Shown: positions 35,114 through 44,559, numbered from the stretch's first letter. The stretch: 64,000 bases of DNA from Euzebyella saccharophila (GCF_014855495.1 NZ_JACYFJ010000001.1:930001-994000), one strand, 5' to 3'. Made by a program: numbers and translations. The notes: generated by a model not told the origin, from the letters alone.

Positions 35114-35190
35114 ATAGTTGTACATAAATTTTACAGGTTGGTGGAGGGTTGTAAACTCTTTGTTTTGTAAATAGTTGTTTTTCAGTGATT

Positions 35191-35236
35191 TAATTTTGTG
35201 GCACGGGAATAGTAATAAGTTTGGCACACGAATACA
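35191..35236 (+). promoter_or_regulatory. tolC promoter region: TAATTTTG box and two TGGCACnnGAATA repeats
   Basis: TAATTTTG at 35191-35198 matches the Bacteroidota -7 consensus TAnnTTTG, with a TTTG 23 nt upstream. Immediately after it, TGGCAC occurs at 35199 and again at 35222, each followed by nnGAATA. TGGCAC is the sigma-54 -24 half, but the -12 GC is missing in both. The box suggests a primary-sigma promoter; the direct repeats suggest an additional control site. Confidence 0.4.
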
Positions 35237-35239
35237 ATT

Positions 35240-36592
35240 ATGAGCCAATTAATAAAATTTTTAGTTTTTCTTTTACTCTGGATATCGGCAAAGTTGGCCG
35301 CACAAGATTCTTGGACGTTGAATGAATGTGTTGACTATGCCCTAGAGCACAATTTGCAATTAAAGGATTTTGATTACACCACGGACAGTAATCGGGAATC
35401 ATACAGGCAATCCGTTAGAAATTTGCTTCCCTCTGTAACGGGGTCCTCTAATTACGTCATCAATTTTGGTAGAAGTACCGATCCTTTTACCAATGATGTC
35501 GTTACTACTGATTTCTTTTCCAATCGCTTTACCCTCGAGAGTTCCGTTGATTTGTTCAGGGGTTTTCAGAAAATTAATTCCATTAAAGCCCAAAAGCTGT
35601 TGTATAAGGCTACAAGGGAAGAAACACAACAGCAAAAATTTTTATTGGCTTTTCGAGTTATGCAGGCCTTTTACGATATAAAGTTTTTCGAAGGTTTGGT
35701 GGCTATTTCTAAGGAACAAATGCAGGTTTCGCAGGCCAATTATGATTTGGTAGCCAAACAAATTGAGCTAGGCTTAAAAGCAGGTGCCGATTTGTATGAA
35801 GCCGAATCCCTCTTATTGACCGATAAATTAAACGTTACCCAAAGTGAAAACCAATTGGCGGGCGCAAAACTTCAATTGATTCAGGAGATGAACTTGGAAG
35901 GGGCCAATGATATAACAATAGTTGAGGGCCTCGGTTTGGATACCGCCAAGAATGACGAAACTCTTATACAATCAGATACGATCTATCAGCAAGCTACCGC
36001 TTTTATGCCCATTTTAAAAGCACAAGAATTGAGGGTGGAAGCTGCCAAAAAGCAATTGGCGGTGGAACGTGGTGGACTGTTACCTTCATTAAGTCTTTTT
36101 GCCGGTACCGCAACAGGTTATTTTGAAACCACAAGAGATAGTTTAGGAGTTACGGTACCCTTTAGGGATCAATTTAGGGACAACACCAGTAGGTATGTGG
36201 GAGTGAGCCTCAATGTGCCCATTAGTAATGGTTGGGCTACAAGGTCTAGGATCAAGCAGCAAAAAATTGAGCGTTTAAGGGCGCAGAATAATTTGGAGAT
36301 CCAGCAACAGGTAATTTTTCAGACCATTCAACAATTGGTTCAGGAATATGAGTCGCTACAGGTACAAAGTGAGCAGAGCGCGCAAAATGTAAAGGCTCAA
36401 GAATTGGCTTTTACCATAGCTCAAAAAAGATATGAAAAAGGATTGATCAATGCATTGGAATTATTTACTGCAAAGAACTTATTCGCCAGCGCCCAAAATG
36501 AAAATTTACAAGTAACCTTACAAACCGAAATAAATAAAAGTACACTGGATTTTTACCGAGGACTGCCAGTTTTTGATATGGAGTTACAGTAG
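35240..36592 (+). CDS. TolC family outer-membrane efflux protein
   Basis: Outer-membrane exit duct of a tripartite exporter, 450 residues. Signal peptide about 1-21 (ending KLAAQ); then two OEP repeats of long alpha-hairpins and short beta segments. Typical elements are SWTLNECVDYALEHNLQLK at the start, the NYDLVAKQIELGLKAGADLYEAES helix, and in the second half AQELAFTIAQKRYEKGLINALELF. It is the first gene of the export cluster. A 169-nt gap containing a GAACAAC array separates it from the adaptor gene. Confidence 0.92.
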   Translation: MSQLIKFLVFLLLWISAKLAAQDSWTLNECVDYALEHNLQLKDFDYTTDSNRESYRQSVRNLLPSVTGSSNYVINFGRSTDPFTNDVVTTDFFSNRFTLESSVDLFRGFQKINSIKAQKLLYKATREETQQQKFLLAFRVMQAFYDIKFFEGLVAISKEQMQVSQANYDLVAKQIELGLKAGADLYEAESLLLTDKLNVTQSENQLAGAKLQLIQEMNLEGANDITIVEGLGLDTAKNDETLIQSDTIYQQATAFMPILKAQELRVEAAKKQLAVERGGLLPSLSLFAGTATGYFETTRDSLGVTVPFRDQFRDNTSRYVGVSLNVPISNGWATRSRIKQQKIERLRAQNNLEIQQQVIFQTIQQLVQEYESLQVQSEQSAQNVKAQELAFTIAQKRYEKGLINALELFTAKNLFASAQNENLQVTLQTEINKSTLDFYRGLPVFDMELQ

Positions 36593-36670
36593 GTGGTTAG
36601 TAGTTAAAAGTTAATAGTTAGAAGTGATGAGTAGTGAGATTTGAGTATTGAATTTTAACTTTTTTCTTAC
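36593..36670 (+). repeat. Degenerate heptad tract in the tolC-adaptor spacer
   Basis: Directly after the tolC stop the sequence reads as 7-nt units of form NNNAGTN (for example AAAAGTT, AATAGTT, AGAAGTG, ATGAGTA, TTGAGTA). AG recurs at 7-nt spacing. It ends in a T-rich linker with CTTAC that leads into the pure array. Confidence 0.75.
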
Positions 36671-36746
36671 GAACAACGAACAACGAACAACGAACAACGA
36701 ACAACGAACAACGAACAACGAACAACGAACAACGAACAACGAACAA
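36671..36746 (+). repeat. (GAACAAC)10 array upstream of the adaptor gene
   Basis: Ten exact tandem copies (36671-36740) plus a 6-nt partial copy. It ends 15 nt before the adaptor ATG, so it would be in the 5' untranslated region of a cistron-specific or operon mRNA. Confidence 0.95.
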
Positions 36747-36761
36747 TAATATAAGAATAAA

Positions 36762-38012
36762 ATGGACATACAATTAGAAAAGAAAAAAGGACTTAAAGCC
36801 AAACACTACGGTTACATCGGGTTGGGAGTGGTACTACTTTTGGTAGGGTACCAACTCTTATTTGCCAGTTCTGTTTCCACTTTTAGAACGGATCGGGAAA
36901 AGCTGTCTTTAGGAACGGTAACCGAGGGTAAGTTTGATGATTACATAACCATTAGCGGTAATGTGGCTCCTATTGCTACCATTTATATGGATGCCTATGA
37001 AGGCGGTAGGGTATCCGAAAAATTAATTGAGGAAGGTGCTACCGTTAAAAAAGGTGATATCATCCTTAAACTGGAAAATATGAACCTCTACGAGCAGATT
37101 TTGGCCAGTGAAAGTAATTTGGCATTGAAACAGAACGATTTGCGATCTACCAAGTTAACTTTTGATTCCCGTCAAGTAGAAGGAAGACGTTCATTGGCAA
37201 CTGCAAGTACAGACTTGCAACGCTTAAAGAGAAACTATGAGCAGAACAAGGCCCTTTATGATGAGGAACTTATTTCTAAAGAAGAATATTTGTTGTCCAA
37301 GGAAAATTATGAATTATCCCAAAAGCAATATGAAATTGTAAAGCTACAGACAGAGCAAGATGATGAGCTTAGAAAAACTTCCTTAACGGGTCTAGATGCC
37401 GATTTGGCACGTATGCAAAAAACGCTGGGCATGGTTTATCAAAGATTAGATCATTTAAATGTTCGGGCCCCTGCGGACGGTCAGCTCGGGTTCTTGGATG
37501 CGGAAATAGGTCAGAGTATTTCCCAAGGCCAACGAATAGGTCAAATCAATGTGCTTACCGATTTTAAAATTGAAGCTCAAATAGATGAACACTATATTGA
37601 TCGCGTTAAAAGAGAACTTACCGCAGTTCTGGAAAGAAACGGTACCGAGTACCCGCTGAGATTGAGAAAAGTATATCCTGAGGTACGAAATGGAAGGTTT
37701 AAAGTAGACTTGGTTTTTACCGATGAAAAGCCAGAGACCATCAGGGCAGGACAGAGCTACAACATAAGGTTACAATTGGGTGAATCTAGCGATGCAATGC
37801 TTTTGCCAAAAGGGAGCTTCTTTCAAAGCACGGGAGGTCAATGGGTATTTGTAGTAGGTGCCGATGGTTCCGAAGCACATAAAAGAAACATTAGAATAGG
37901 GAAACAAAACTCCAGATATTACGAAGTTTTAGAAGGACTTCAACCTGGCGAAAAGGTCATTACCAGTAACTATGATTCTTTTGGAGAGGCAGAGAAAATC
38001 GTATTGAAATAG
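36762..38012 (+). CDS. HlyD/MacA-type periplasmic adaptor protein
   Basis: Membrane-fusion protein of 416 residues linking inner-membrane ABC permeases to TolC. It has one N-terminal membrane helix (about 18-36), a split lipoyl/barrel-sandwich domain (APIATIYMDAYEGGRVSEKLIEEGATVKKGD and VRAPADGQLGFLDAEIGQSI), and a long alpha-helical coiled-coil hairpin (about 105-225). Beta-barrel and membrane-proximal domains follow (ending ITSNYDSFGEAEKIVLK). It sits between tolC and the first ATPase gene. Confidence 0.9.
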   Translation: MDIQLEKKKGLKAKHYGYIGLGVVLLLVGYQLLFASSVSTFRTDREKLSLGTVTEGKFDDYITISGNVAPIATIYMDAYEGGRVSEKLIEEGATVKKGDIILKLENMNLYEQILASESNLALKQNDLRSTKLTFDSRQVEGRRSLATASTDLQRLKRNYEQNKALYDEELISKEEYLLSKENYELSQKQYEIVKLQTEQDDELRKTSLTGLDADLARMQKTLGMVYQRLDHLNVRAPADGQLGFLDAEIGQSISQGQRIGQINVLTDFKIEAQIDEHYIDRVKRELTAVLERNGTEYPLRLRKVYPEVRNGRFKVDLVFTDEKPETIRAGQSYNIRLQLGESSDAMLLPKGSFFQSTGGQWVFVVGADGSEAHKRNIRIGKQNSRYYEVLEGLQPGEKVITSNYDSFGEAEKIVLK

Positions 38013-38112
38013 GAAGTAGTTAAAAGTTATTAGTTAGTAGAAGTGAGTAACAACCAACTGTCACATCGAGCGCAGCCGAGATGAACCAACAACGAACAAA
38101 AAACAGAACATC
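38013..38112 (+). repeat. Adaptor-ATPase spacer: AG heptads, REP-like element, residual array
   Basis: AG recurs exactly every 7 nt at 38018, 38025, 38032, 38039 and 38046. A CTGTCACATCGAGCGCAGCC-type element follows, then a residual CAACAACGAACAA before the ATPase ATG. This is the shortest spacer of the set, and its array is reduced to one or two units. Confidence 0.75.
38058..38086 (+). repeat. REP-like intergenic element, copy 1
   Basis: A ~24-nt core starting TGTCACATCGAGCGCAG and ending CGAGAT, with TCGA-type arms that can pair imperfectly around a short loop. It is nearly identical to 47632-47660 (one C/T difference in the core). Similar CATCTCGACTGCGCTCGATG-type repeats are, to my knowledge, scattered in intergenic DNA of many Flavobacteriia. 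Confidence 0.7.
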
Positions 38113-38808
38113 ATGATAAACATTAGTAATTTAAAAAAGAGCTTTAGAACGGAAGAAGTAGAAACCTTGGCTCTTAATCAGGTTAATTTAAAAGTAGAGG
38201 ATGGCGAGTTTGTGGCCATAATGGGCCCTTCGGGTTGTGGAAAATCCACTTTGCTCAACATCATAGGTATGTTGGATAGTCCTACGGAAGGAACTTACAA
38301 TTTTGCTGGAAATGAGGTAAGCAAATTAAAGGAGCGTCAGCGTACCGAACTCAGAAAAGGAAATCTTGGTTTTGTCTTCCAGAGCTTTAATCTTATAGAT
38401 GAGCTTACGGTTTACGAAAATGTGGAATTACCCCTCATCTATTTAAAGATGGGGAAAGCGGAAAGAAGGGAAAAAGTGAGGTCTGTTTTAGAGCGAATGA
38501 AAATTGCCCACAGAGAAAAACATTTTCCGCAGCAATTGTCCGGTGGACAGCAGCAACGTGTGGCCATTTCTAGGGCTGTGGTTACCAATCCGAAATTGAT
38601 TTTGGCAGATGAACCTACCGGTAACCTGGATTCCAAAAACGGAATTGAAGTGATGAACCTATTAACGGAACTCAATCAAGAAGGTACCACCATTGTCATG
38701 GTGACCCACTCAGATAGAGATTCGCACTATGCGCACCGGGTGGTCAATCTTTTCGATGGGCAAATCGTAACCGAAAGTAAAAATAGGGCCATTGGCGCTA
38801 TGATGTAG
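38113..38808 (+). CDS. ABC transporter ATP-binding protein (MacB/LolD-type)
   Basis: ATPase subunit of 231 residues that energises MacB/FtsX-type permeases. Walker A GPSGCGKST, Q-loop VFQSFNLIDELTVYENV, signature LSGGQQQRVAISRA, Walker B LILADEPTGNLDS, H-loop MVTHSDRD. The ELTVYENVELPL segment is the LolD/MacB/FtsE subgroup mark. It has no permease domain fused, so it must pair with separate permeases; five are encoded downstream. Confidence 0.94.
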   Translation: MINISNLKKSFRTEEVETLALNQVNLKVEDGEFVAIMGPSGCGKSTLLNIIGMLDSPTEGTYNFAGNEVSKLKERQRTELRKGNLGFVFQSFNLIDELTVYENVELPLIYLKMGKAERREKVRSVLERMKIAHREKHFPQQLSGGQQQRVAISRAVVTNPKLILADEPTGNLDSKNGIEVMNLLTELNQEGTTIVMVTHSDRDSHYAHRVVNLFDGQIVTESKNRAIGAMM

Positions 38809-39104
38809 GAGTTTATTCATCAATCCTTGACTAAGTTCAAGATCAATCAAAAAATAAAAAATCGTCCCCTAATCAAGGACGTACGGTGTCGGTAGTTACG
38901 AGTGAAGAGTTAATAGTTATGAGTGTTGAGATGTGGGTATTGAGAATATTTACAAATAGGTAGGTTGAAAATTGACATAGGACATAGGACATAGGACGAG
39001 AGACTAATGACGTAAGACGTTGGAATTAAGAGTCGAAAGTTAGAAGATAATAGTTAAAAGTTGTGATTCATATTGGGAAATTAAATGATGATTATTTTCC
39101 TTAC
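38809..39104 (+). repeat. Degenerate heptad spacer upstream of permease 1
   Basis: The first ~80 nt show no gene and little pattern except an inverted TCCTTGA/TCAAGGA pair. From 38894 AG recurs at 7-nt spacing (38894, 38901, 38908, 38915, 38922, 38929, 38943; 38936 is GG). From about 38980 the units become ATAGGAC, GAGAGAC, TAATGAC, GTAAGAC, then AGTTANN. Positions 38992-39104 are identical to 47418-47530. It ends in a TTTTCCTTAC linker. Confidence 0.8.
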
Positions 39105-39132
39105 GAACAACGAACAACGAACAACGAACAAC
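39105..39132 (+). repeat. (GAACAAC)4 array upstream of permease 1
   Basis: Four exact copies, then CAACCGGCATC and an A-rich leader before the ATG at 39164. The CAACCGGCATC leader recurs before permease 2. Confidence 0.92.
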
Positions 39133-39163
39133 CAACCGGCATCAATATCAAAAAACAAAAATT

Positions 39164-41593
39164 ATGTTTAAAAATTATATAAAAATCGCTTGGCGCAACT
39201 TGTTAAAGAACAAGCAGCAGACCATCATCAATCTATTGGGCCTTACCATGGGTACCGTTAGCTGTTTGGCCATTCTTCTGTACGTTTTTGCACAGTTGGG
39301 CTATGACGAACATCACGACAATGCCGATAGTCTTTACCGAGTTGAAACTGTCATTGAAAAAGATGGCCAGGAGCCTTTTGAAACGGCAACTTCATCGCCA
39401 CCCATCGCTTTTGCCATGAAGGAAGATTATCCTGAAGTGGAGGAAGCCACTAGAGTAGTGCTGACCGATGTTTTCTATAGCATGTTGATGCGTGCCGCCG
39501 ATAGCGAAGATTCGTACTACGAATCTCGGGTCTATATGGCAGACTCTACCTTTTTCAAGGTTTTTGATTTCAAATTGATAGAAGGTGATAAGAATACAGC
39601 TCTCAACGAGCCCAATGCAGTGGTGCTTTCATCTAGTTTGGCAGATAAGCTTTTTGGTAAAAAGGAGGTTTTGAACAAAGCCATCGTTTGGGGAAGTGGA
39701 GAAGGAGCGCTCACGCTAACCGTAAAAGGTGTTTTTGATGAGAAGGCTCAAAAATCACACCTAAATCCCAATTACTTGGTGAGTATGAGTACCCCAGGGA
39801 TGGGAACCTTCGTCCAGAATTTTGACAATTTCGCCACCAACAACTTTGTGCATAGCTATGTGAAATTGAGCCCCAATGTAAGTGCCTCCCAATTGGAAGC
39901 GAAATTACCGGGGTTTATTCAAGAAAGGGCTTCCGAAGATTTGAAAAGTGCCGGAATGGGCAATAAGATTCTAGAACTACAAAAGGTAAAAGACATTCAT
40001 CTGTACAGCGAAGGCAGAACCAATCAGTTGGGTAAAGTCTCTAATATTACCTTTCTGTATTTTCTGTTGAGTCTTGCCTTTTTTATTCAATTGGTGGCCT
40101 GTATCAATTTTATCAACTTGAGTACCGCCAGAGCTAGTAAAAGAGCGCGAGAAATTGGAGTACGAAAAGTGGTAGGCGCAGGTAAAAACTCGTTGATGGG
40201 CCAGTTTTTAGGGGAGTCCGTTTTGCTTTCGCTCTTTGCTATGTTCATTAGCATTCCCATTGTAATTCTATTGCTTCCCTTGATAAATGATTTGACCCAA
40301 GAATCTTTGACCTATTCACATCTGTACCAATGGCAAATTGTTTCGCTTTTAGTGACCATAGGAGTTGTTACAGGTCTGGCGGCCGGAATTTATCCTGCCA
40401 TTATCCTGTCCTCCATTAAACCGGTAAGAGCTTTAAAAAGTGCAACTATTTTACAATCTGGTAGCGGGAATTTCCGGAAGGCATTGGTCGTATTTCAGTT
40501 TGTGGTCTCTATCGGACTGGTTGCCACGGTAATTATTATTTCCCAACAATTTGAATTCACCCAGACAAAAGATTTAGGCTATAAAAAAGACAATCTCATT
40601 GCTTTAAGGATAGGTACGGAAGAAGCTTCCACAAAATTCGAATCCTTGAAATCCTCATTTTTGAATATTCCCGGAGTAACGAGTGTGGCGAGTGGTAATT
40701 ACGCTCCTTCGGAAATGATTTTGGCCGATAACGGTTTTTATCTTCCCGGAGGTAACAGCGAAAACAGAACGGTGGTAAAAAGAAATGGGGTGAGTGATGG
40801 GTATTTTAAAACCATGGGCATTTCATTGATTAAAGGGCGCGACATTACAGCTGCAGATACCGTTGATCAGATAATCGTGAACGAAGCAACCTTAAGAGCG
40901 TTCAATATCAAACTTGAAAACGCATTGAGTAGCACGTTGCTGCAGAGTTACGATGGTGAAACTGACGAAATGCGCATTATTGGCGTGGTAGCAGATTATC
41001 ATTTTGCATCCCTTCGGGAAGAGATTCAGCCCCTGTTTCTTCATAAGGAAACGGAACCCAATTGGCTATTCCTAAAAACCAATTCGGATAATTATGGAAG
41101 CCTACTTGCGGGAATGGAAGACCGATGGAAATCTACCGTAAGCAATGTGCCCTTTGATTACCGTTTTGTGGATAAGGAAGTGGAGCGTCTCTATGATGAG
41201 GAAAAGCGATTGGGGCTCATTTCCGTGGCATTTACCTTTTTGGCGATATTCATTAGCTGTTTGGGTCTATTTGGATTGATTTCTTACGTGACCGAACAAA
41301 AGAAAAAAGAGATAGGTATTCGGAAAGTATTGGGAGCAAGCGTGCATTCGGTAGTGCAATTGCTGACGAAAGATTTTGTAAAACTAGTGCTGATAGCCTT
41401 TTTGATTGCATCGCCCATAGCGTATCTTTTGATGTCCCGCTGGTTGGAAGGTTTTACGTACCGCATTGAAATTAAATGGTGGGTATTTGTGCTAAGCGGC
41501 GGTTTTGCCCTAATCATAACATTGTTAACGGTAGGCATGCAGTCGTTAAGGTCTGCAGTGGCCAATCCGGTGAAGAGTTTACGAACGGAGTGA
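39164..41593 (+). CDS. MacB/FtsX-type ABC permease 1
   Basis: Inner-membrane permease of 809 residues with duplicated halves. N-terminal KNYIKIAWRNLLKNK, membrane helix about 20-42, periplasmic MacB-PCD-like domain about 45-280, helices near 285-305, 335-360 and 380-405, a fifth near 435-455, second periplasmic domain about 455-675, and three C-terminal helices with the FtsX motif KKKEIGIRKVLGASVHSVVQL. It ends NPVKSLRTE, shared almost exactly by the next paralogs. It lacks an ATPase domain. Substrate unknown; the family exports lipoproteins, macrolides or peptides. Confidence 0.92.
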   Translation: MFKNYIKIAWRNLLKNKQQTIINLLGLTMGTVSCLAILLYVFAQLGYDEHHDNADSLYRVETVIEKDGQEPFETATSSPPIAFAMKEDYPEVEEATRVVLTDVFYSMLMRAADSEDSYYESRVYMADSTFFKVFDFKLIEGDKNTALNEPNAVVLSSSLADKLFGKKEVLNKAIVWGSGEGALTLTVKGVFDEKAQKSHLNPNYLVSMSTPGMGTFVQNFDNFATNNFVHSYVKLSPNVSASQLEAKLPGFIQERASEDLKSAGMGNKILELQKVKDIHLYSEGRTNQLGKVSNITFLYFLLSLAFFIQLVACINFINLSTARASKRAREIGVRKVVGAGKNSLMGQFLGESVLLSLFAMFISIPIVILLLPLINDLTQESLTYSHLYQWQIVSLLVTIGVVTGLAAGIYPAIILSSIKPVRALKSATILQSGSGNFRKALVVFQFVVSIGLVATVIIISQQFEFTQTKDLGYKKDNLIALRIGTEEASTKFESLKSSFLNIPGVTSVASGNYAPSEMILADNGFYLPGGNSENRTVVKRNGVSDGYFKTMGISLIKGRDITAADTVDQIIVNEATLRAFNIKLENALSSTLLQSYDGETDEMRIIGVVADYHFASLREEIQPLFLHKETEPNWLFLKTNSDNYGSLLAGMEDRWKSTVSNVPFDYRFVDKEVERLYDEEKRLGLISVAFTFLAIFISCLGLFGLISYVTEQKKKEIGIRKVLGASVHSVVQLLTKDFVKLVLIAFLIASPIAYLLMSRWLEGFTYRIEIKWWVFVLSGGFALIITLLTVGMQSLRSAVANPVKSLRTE

Positions 41594-41968
41594 GTCTATA
41601 GTTATAGTTATAAGTGGATAGTTATGAGTATTGAGATGTGAGTATTGAGAATGTTTTACGAATAGGAAGGTTGAAAATTGACATAGGACATAGGACTTAA
41701 GACTTAAGACGTTAGAATTATTGGTTGAAAGTTAAAAGTTAGGAGTTAATAGTTATGAGTGTTGAGATGTGAGTATTGAGAATGTTTTACGAACAGGGAG
41801 GTTAAAAATAGACATAGGAAATAGGACGTAAGACGTAGGACGAGAGACGAGAGACTAATGACGTAAGACGTAAGACGTTGGAATTATTGGTTGAAAGTTA
41901 GAAGAAAATAGTTAAGACTTATGAGTTAATAGTTGGAAGTTAAAAGTTAAAAGATGCTTTTTTCCTTA
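41594..41968 (+). repeat. Degenerate heptad spacer upstream of permease 2
   Basis: A 375-nt geneless stretch. AG occurs exactly every 7 nt at 41606, 41613, 41620, 41627, 41634, 41641 and 41648. It is followed by ATAGGAC/TTAAGAC units, a second AGTTANN tract, GTAAGAC/GTAGGAC/GAGAGAC units, and a third AGTTANN tract. It ends TTTTTTCCTTAC. Two alternations of the same tracts suggest internal duplication. Confidence 0.8.
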
Positions 41969-42052
41969 CCAACAACCAACAACCAACAACCAACAACCAA
42001 CAACCAACAACCAACAACCAACAACCAACAACCAACAACCAACAACCAACAA
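41969..42052 (+). repeat. (CCAACAA)12 array upstream of permease 2
   Basis: Twelve exact 7-nt copies (in phase CAACAAC, one base different from GAACAAC), ending 32 nt before the ATG. Confidence 0.95.
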
Positions 42053-42084
42053 CCAACCGGCATCATCATTAAAAAACTAGAGTC

Positions 42085-44559
42085 ATGTTTAAAAACTATA
42101 TAAAAATCGCATTTAGAAATGCCTTTCGGTACAAAAGAAATAGCATTATAAATATTGCAGGCCTAAGTTTGGGATTGGGTTCGGTGCTATTGATTGCCTT
42201 GTATATAGCTGACGAGTTGCATTATGATGAGTTTGTTGAAGACGCAGAACAAGTATACCGAATCAATATTGACGCTAAAATGGGCGCTGAGGAATTTTTT
42301 GCGGGTTATACCCCTCCTCCAGTAGGTAAAACCATGGTTGAAATCTACCCAGAAGTAGAAGCCTATACAAGGCTTTATAGGCCAGGGGCAGACATAGTTG
42401 AATATAGCGATGGTTCCACCAAAAATGTTTTTAATGAAGATGCTGTTTTTGGTGTTGACCCCAATTTTTTGGAAATATTGACATATCCTTTATTGCATGG
42501 TAACCCAAAAACCTGTTTGACCGACCCTAACAGCATCGTGCTCACCCAAACCGTTGCGCAAAAATATTTTGGCAATACAGACCCTATGGGTAAAACGCTT
42601 TATTACGGTTCTAAAAGAATACCTCTAAAAGTAACCGGTATTTTGGAAGATATGGACAAATTATCGGCTTCGGTAGAATTTGATATGCTGATGCCTGTTG
42701 AGAATTTTGGCAATGTCACGTATTTTGAATGGAGTTGGGTGTGGCTTAATATGGCTACCTACGTAAAGTTGAGCAAAAACGCTGTTAACAACCCTAAGAC
42801 TATTGCCAATTTAGAAGCAAAGTTTCCTGCTATGGTCAAGACCCATGGAGCAAGCGCTTTTGACCGTATTGGGCAGCCTTTTGATGAATTTTTGGATAAA
42901 GGAAACCGCTGGAATTTTCATTTACAAGCCTTGCGGGAAATTCATTTGCGGTCCGATGGTATTGAGTCTATCATTACCGAACAAAATAGCCTAAAAAACT
43001 TATACATTTTTGGGGCCATTGCGCTATTCATCATCATTTTGGCCTGTGTGAATTTCACTAACCTGGCCACGGCACAATCGGTTAAAAGAAGTAAGGAGAT
43101 TGGAATAAGAAAAGTATTGGGTTCTTTTAGATTGCAATTGATTCGGCAATTTTTGGTGGAAGCTTTTTTATATACGGCAATAGCCAGTTTGCTTTCATTA
43201 TTATTGGTGTGGTCTGTGCTGCCCGTGTTCAACGAAATATCTGGCAAGAACATTTCATTGGTCTATATTTTTAAAACTGACATTTGGGTGTTTCTGTTGG
43301 GGTTAAGTATGTTAACGGCTCTTTTGGCTGGAACCTACCCCGCATTTTACCTTACGGCATTCAAACCAGTACAAGTACTCAAAGGGGTTCAGAACACTAC
43401 AAACCCCAAAAACAGTTTTGTTAGAAACGGCCTGGTCGTTTTTCAGTTTGCCGTTGCCTCTATCATGATCATTGCCACATCAATTGTCTATTTACAATTG
43501 AAATTCGCCCAAAACAAAGACTTGGGGTACAATAGGGAAAATATTGTTGTTCTGCACCATACAGAAAAATTGGGTGCCCAAGAAGAAACCTTTCGTGATG
43601 AATTGGCTTCCCTTACTGAAATTAAAAGTGCCAGTATATCATCAAGTATGATTACTCATGGTGCTTTTGGGGATTTTTACTTTCCCGAAGTCACCAATAA
43701 AAATGAGAACATTGCCAAGGACATCCTTTTGGAATCTTATTTGGTAGACCATCAATTTATAAACACTTTAGGCTTTGAACTGGCCCAAGGACGGAGTTTT
43801 GATAAAAAGTTCAACGATTCATTATCTGTAATCATCAATGAAGCAACTGCAAAACAGATTGGATGGGAAAATCCGGTTGGTAAACGAATTCAATATCCCG
43901 GCGGGAAAAATGAGTCCTATACCGTCATTGGTGTGGTCAAAGACTTTAACCTTCAGTCTTTACATAGTAGAATTGCTCCTTTTGCATTGTTTTCTGACCA
44001 ATCTAAAAGTTACGATAGTGGCACTTCCTTCATCTCTTTGAAATTACAGTCTGGTAACCCCAAAAAGATCTTGGAAACGCTAGAGCGAAAATGGAACGAT
44101 TATGAACCTACAGTACCATTTGAGTTTTCTTTTTTGGATGACGATTTGAATACCGCCTACATCGCTGAAAAGCGACAGGCGACGTTGTTTGGCATTTTTG
44201 CTTTTCTATCCATATTCATCGCATGTATAGGTCTACTAGGACTAATAGCATTCACCGCACAGCAAAAATCGAAGGAAATTGGTGTCAGAAAAGTTCTTGG
44301 AGCTAGTATGGCAGAAATACTCCAATTATTGGCGGTCGATTTTGTAAAACTGGTACTGATTGCATTATTGATTTCATCCCCAATTGCAGCGTATTTTATG
44401 AATAATTGGTTGCAAGATTTCGCTTATAGGATTTCAATACCTTGGTGGGTATTTGTTACCACGGGAGCGGCGTCCATATTAATTGCCTTGGTTACCGTTA
44501 GCTATCAAGCCGTAAAGGCGGCAACCACGAACCCGGTGAAGAGTTTACGAACGGAGTGA
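42085..44559 (+). CDS. MacB/FtsX-type ABC permease 2
   Basis: Permease of 824 residues, paralog of permease 1. N-terminal FKNYIKIAFRNAFRYKRNS, first helix about 20-42, then MacB-PCD-like periplasmic domain and three central helices with SKEIGIRKVLGSFRLQLIRQF. The second periplasmic domain follows, and a C-terminal FtsX domain with QQKSKEIGVRKVLGASMAEIL. It ends NPVKSLRTE with the same DNA as permease 1 around the stop. The extra length comes from loops in the first periplasmic domain. Confidence 0.92.
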   Translation: MFKNYIKIAFRNAFRYKRNSIINIAGLSLGLGSVLLIALYIADELHYDEFVEDAEQVYRINIDAKMGAEEFFAGYTPPPVGKTMVEIYPEVEAYTRLYRPGADIVEYSDGSTKNVFNEDAVFGVDPNFLEILTYPLLHGNPKTCLTDPNSIVLTQTVAQKYFGNTDPMGKTLYYGSKRIPLKVTGILEDMDKLSASVEFDMLMPVENFGNVTYFEWSWVWLNMATYVKLSKNAVNNPKTIANLEAKFPAMVKTHGASAFDRIGQPFDEFLDKGNRWNFHLQALREIHLRSDGIESIITEQNSLKNLYIFGAIALFIIILACVNFTNLATAQSVKRSKEIGIRKVLGSFRLQLIRQFLVEAFLYTAIASLLSLLLVWSVLPVFNEISGKNISLVYIFKTDIWVFLLGLSMLTALLAGTYPAFYLTAFKPVQVLKGVQNTTNPKNSFVRNGLVVFQFAVASIMIIATSIVYLQLKFAQNKDLGYNRENIVVLHHTEKLGAQEETFRDELASLTEIKSASISSSMITHGAFGDFYFPEVTNKNENIAKDILLESYLVDHQFINTLGFELAQGRSFDKKFNDSLSVIINEATAKQIGWENPVGKRIQYPGGKNESYTVIGVVKDFNLQSLHSRIAPFALFSDQSKSYDSGTSFISLKLQSGNPKKILETLERKWNDYEPTVPFEFSFLDDDLNTAYIAEKRQATLFGIFAFLSIFIACIGLLGLIAFTAQQKSKEIGVRKVLGASMAEILQLLAVDFVKLVLIALLISSPIAAYFMNNWLQDFAYRISIPWWVFVTTGAASILIALVTVSYQAVKAATTNPVKSLRTE

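Noticed and set aside
35199-35236. Canonical sigma-54 promoter upstream of tolC
   Set aside because: TGGCAC is present twice, but neither copy has the -12 GC at the right distance; the second would also place the start of transcription inside the gene. Kept only as a candidate control region.
38815-38880. Inverted pair TCCTTGA / TCAAGGA as a terminator of the first ATPase gene
   Set aside because: The arms are only 7 bp and about 40 nt apart, with no T-tract directly after the second arm.
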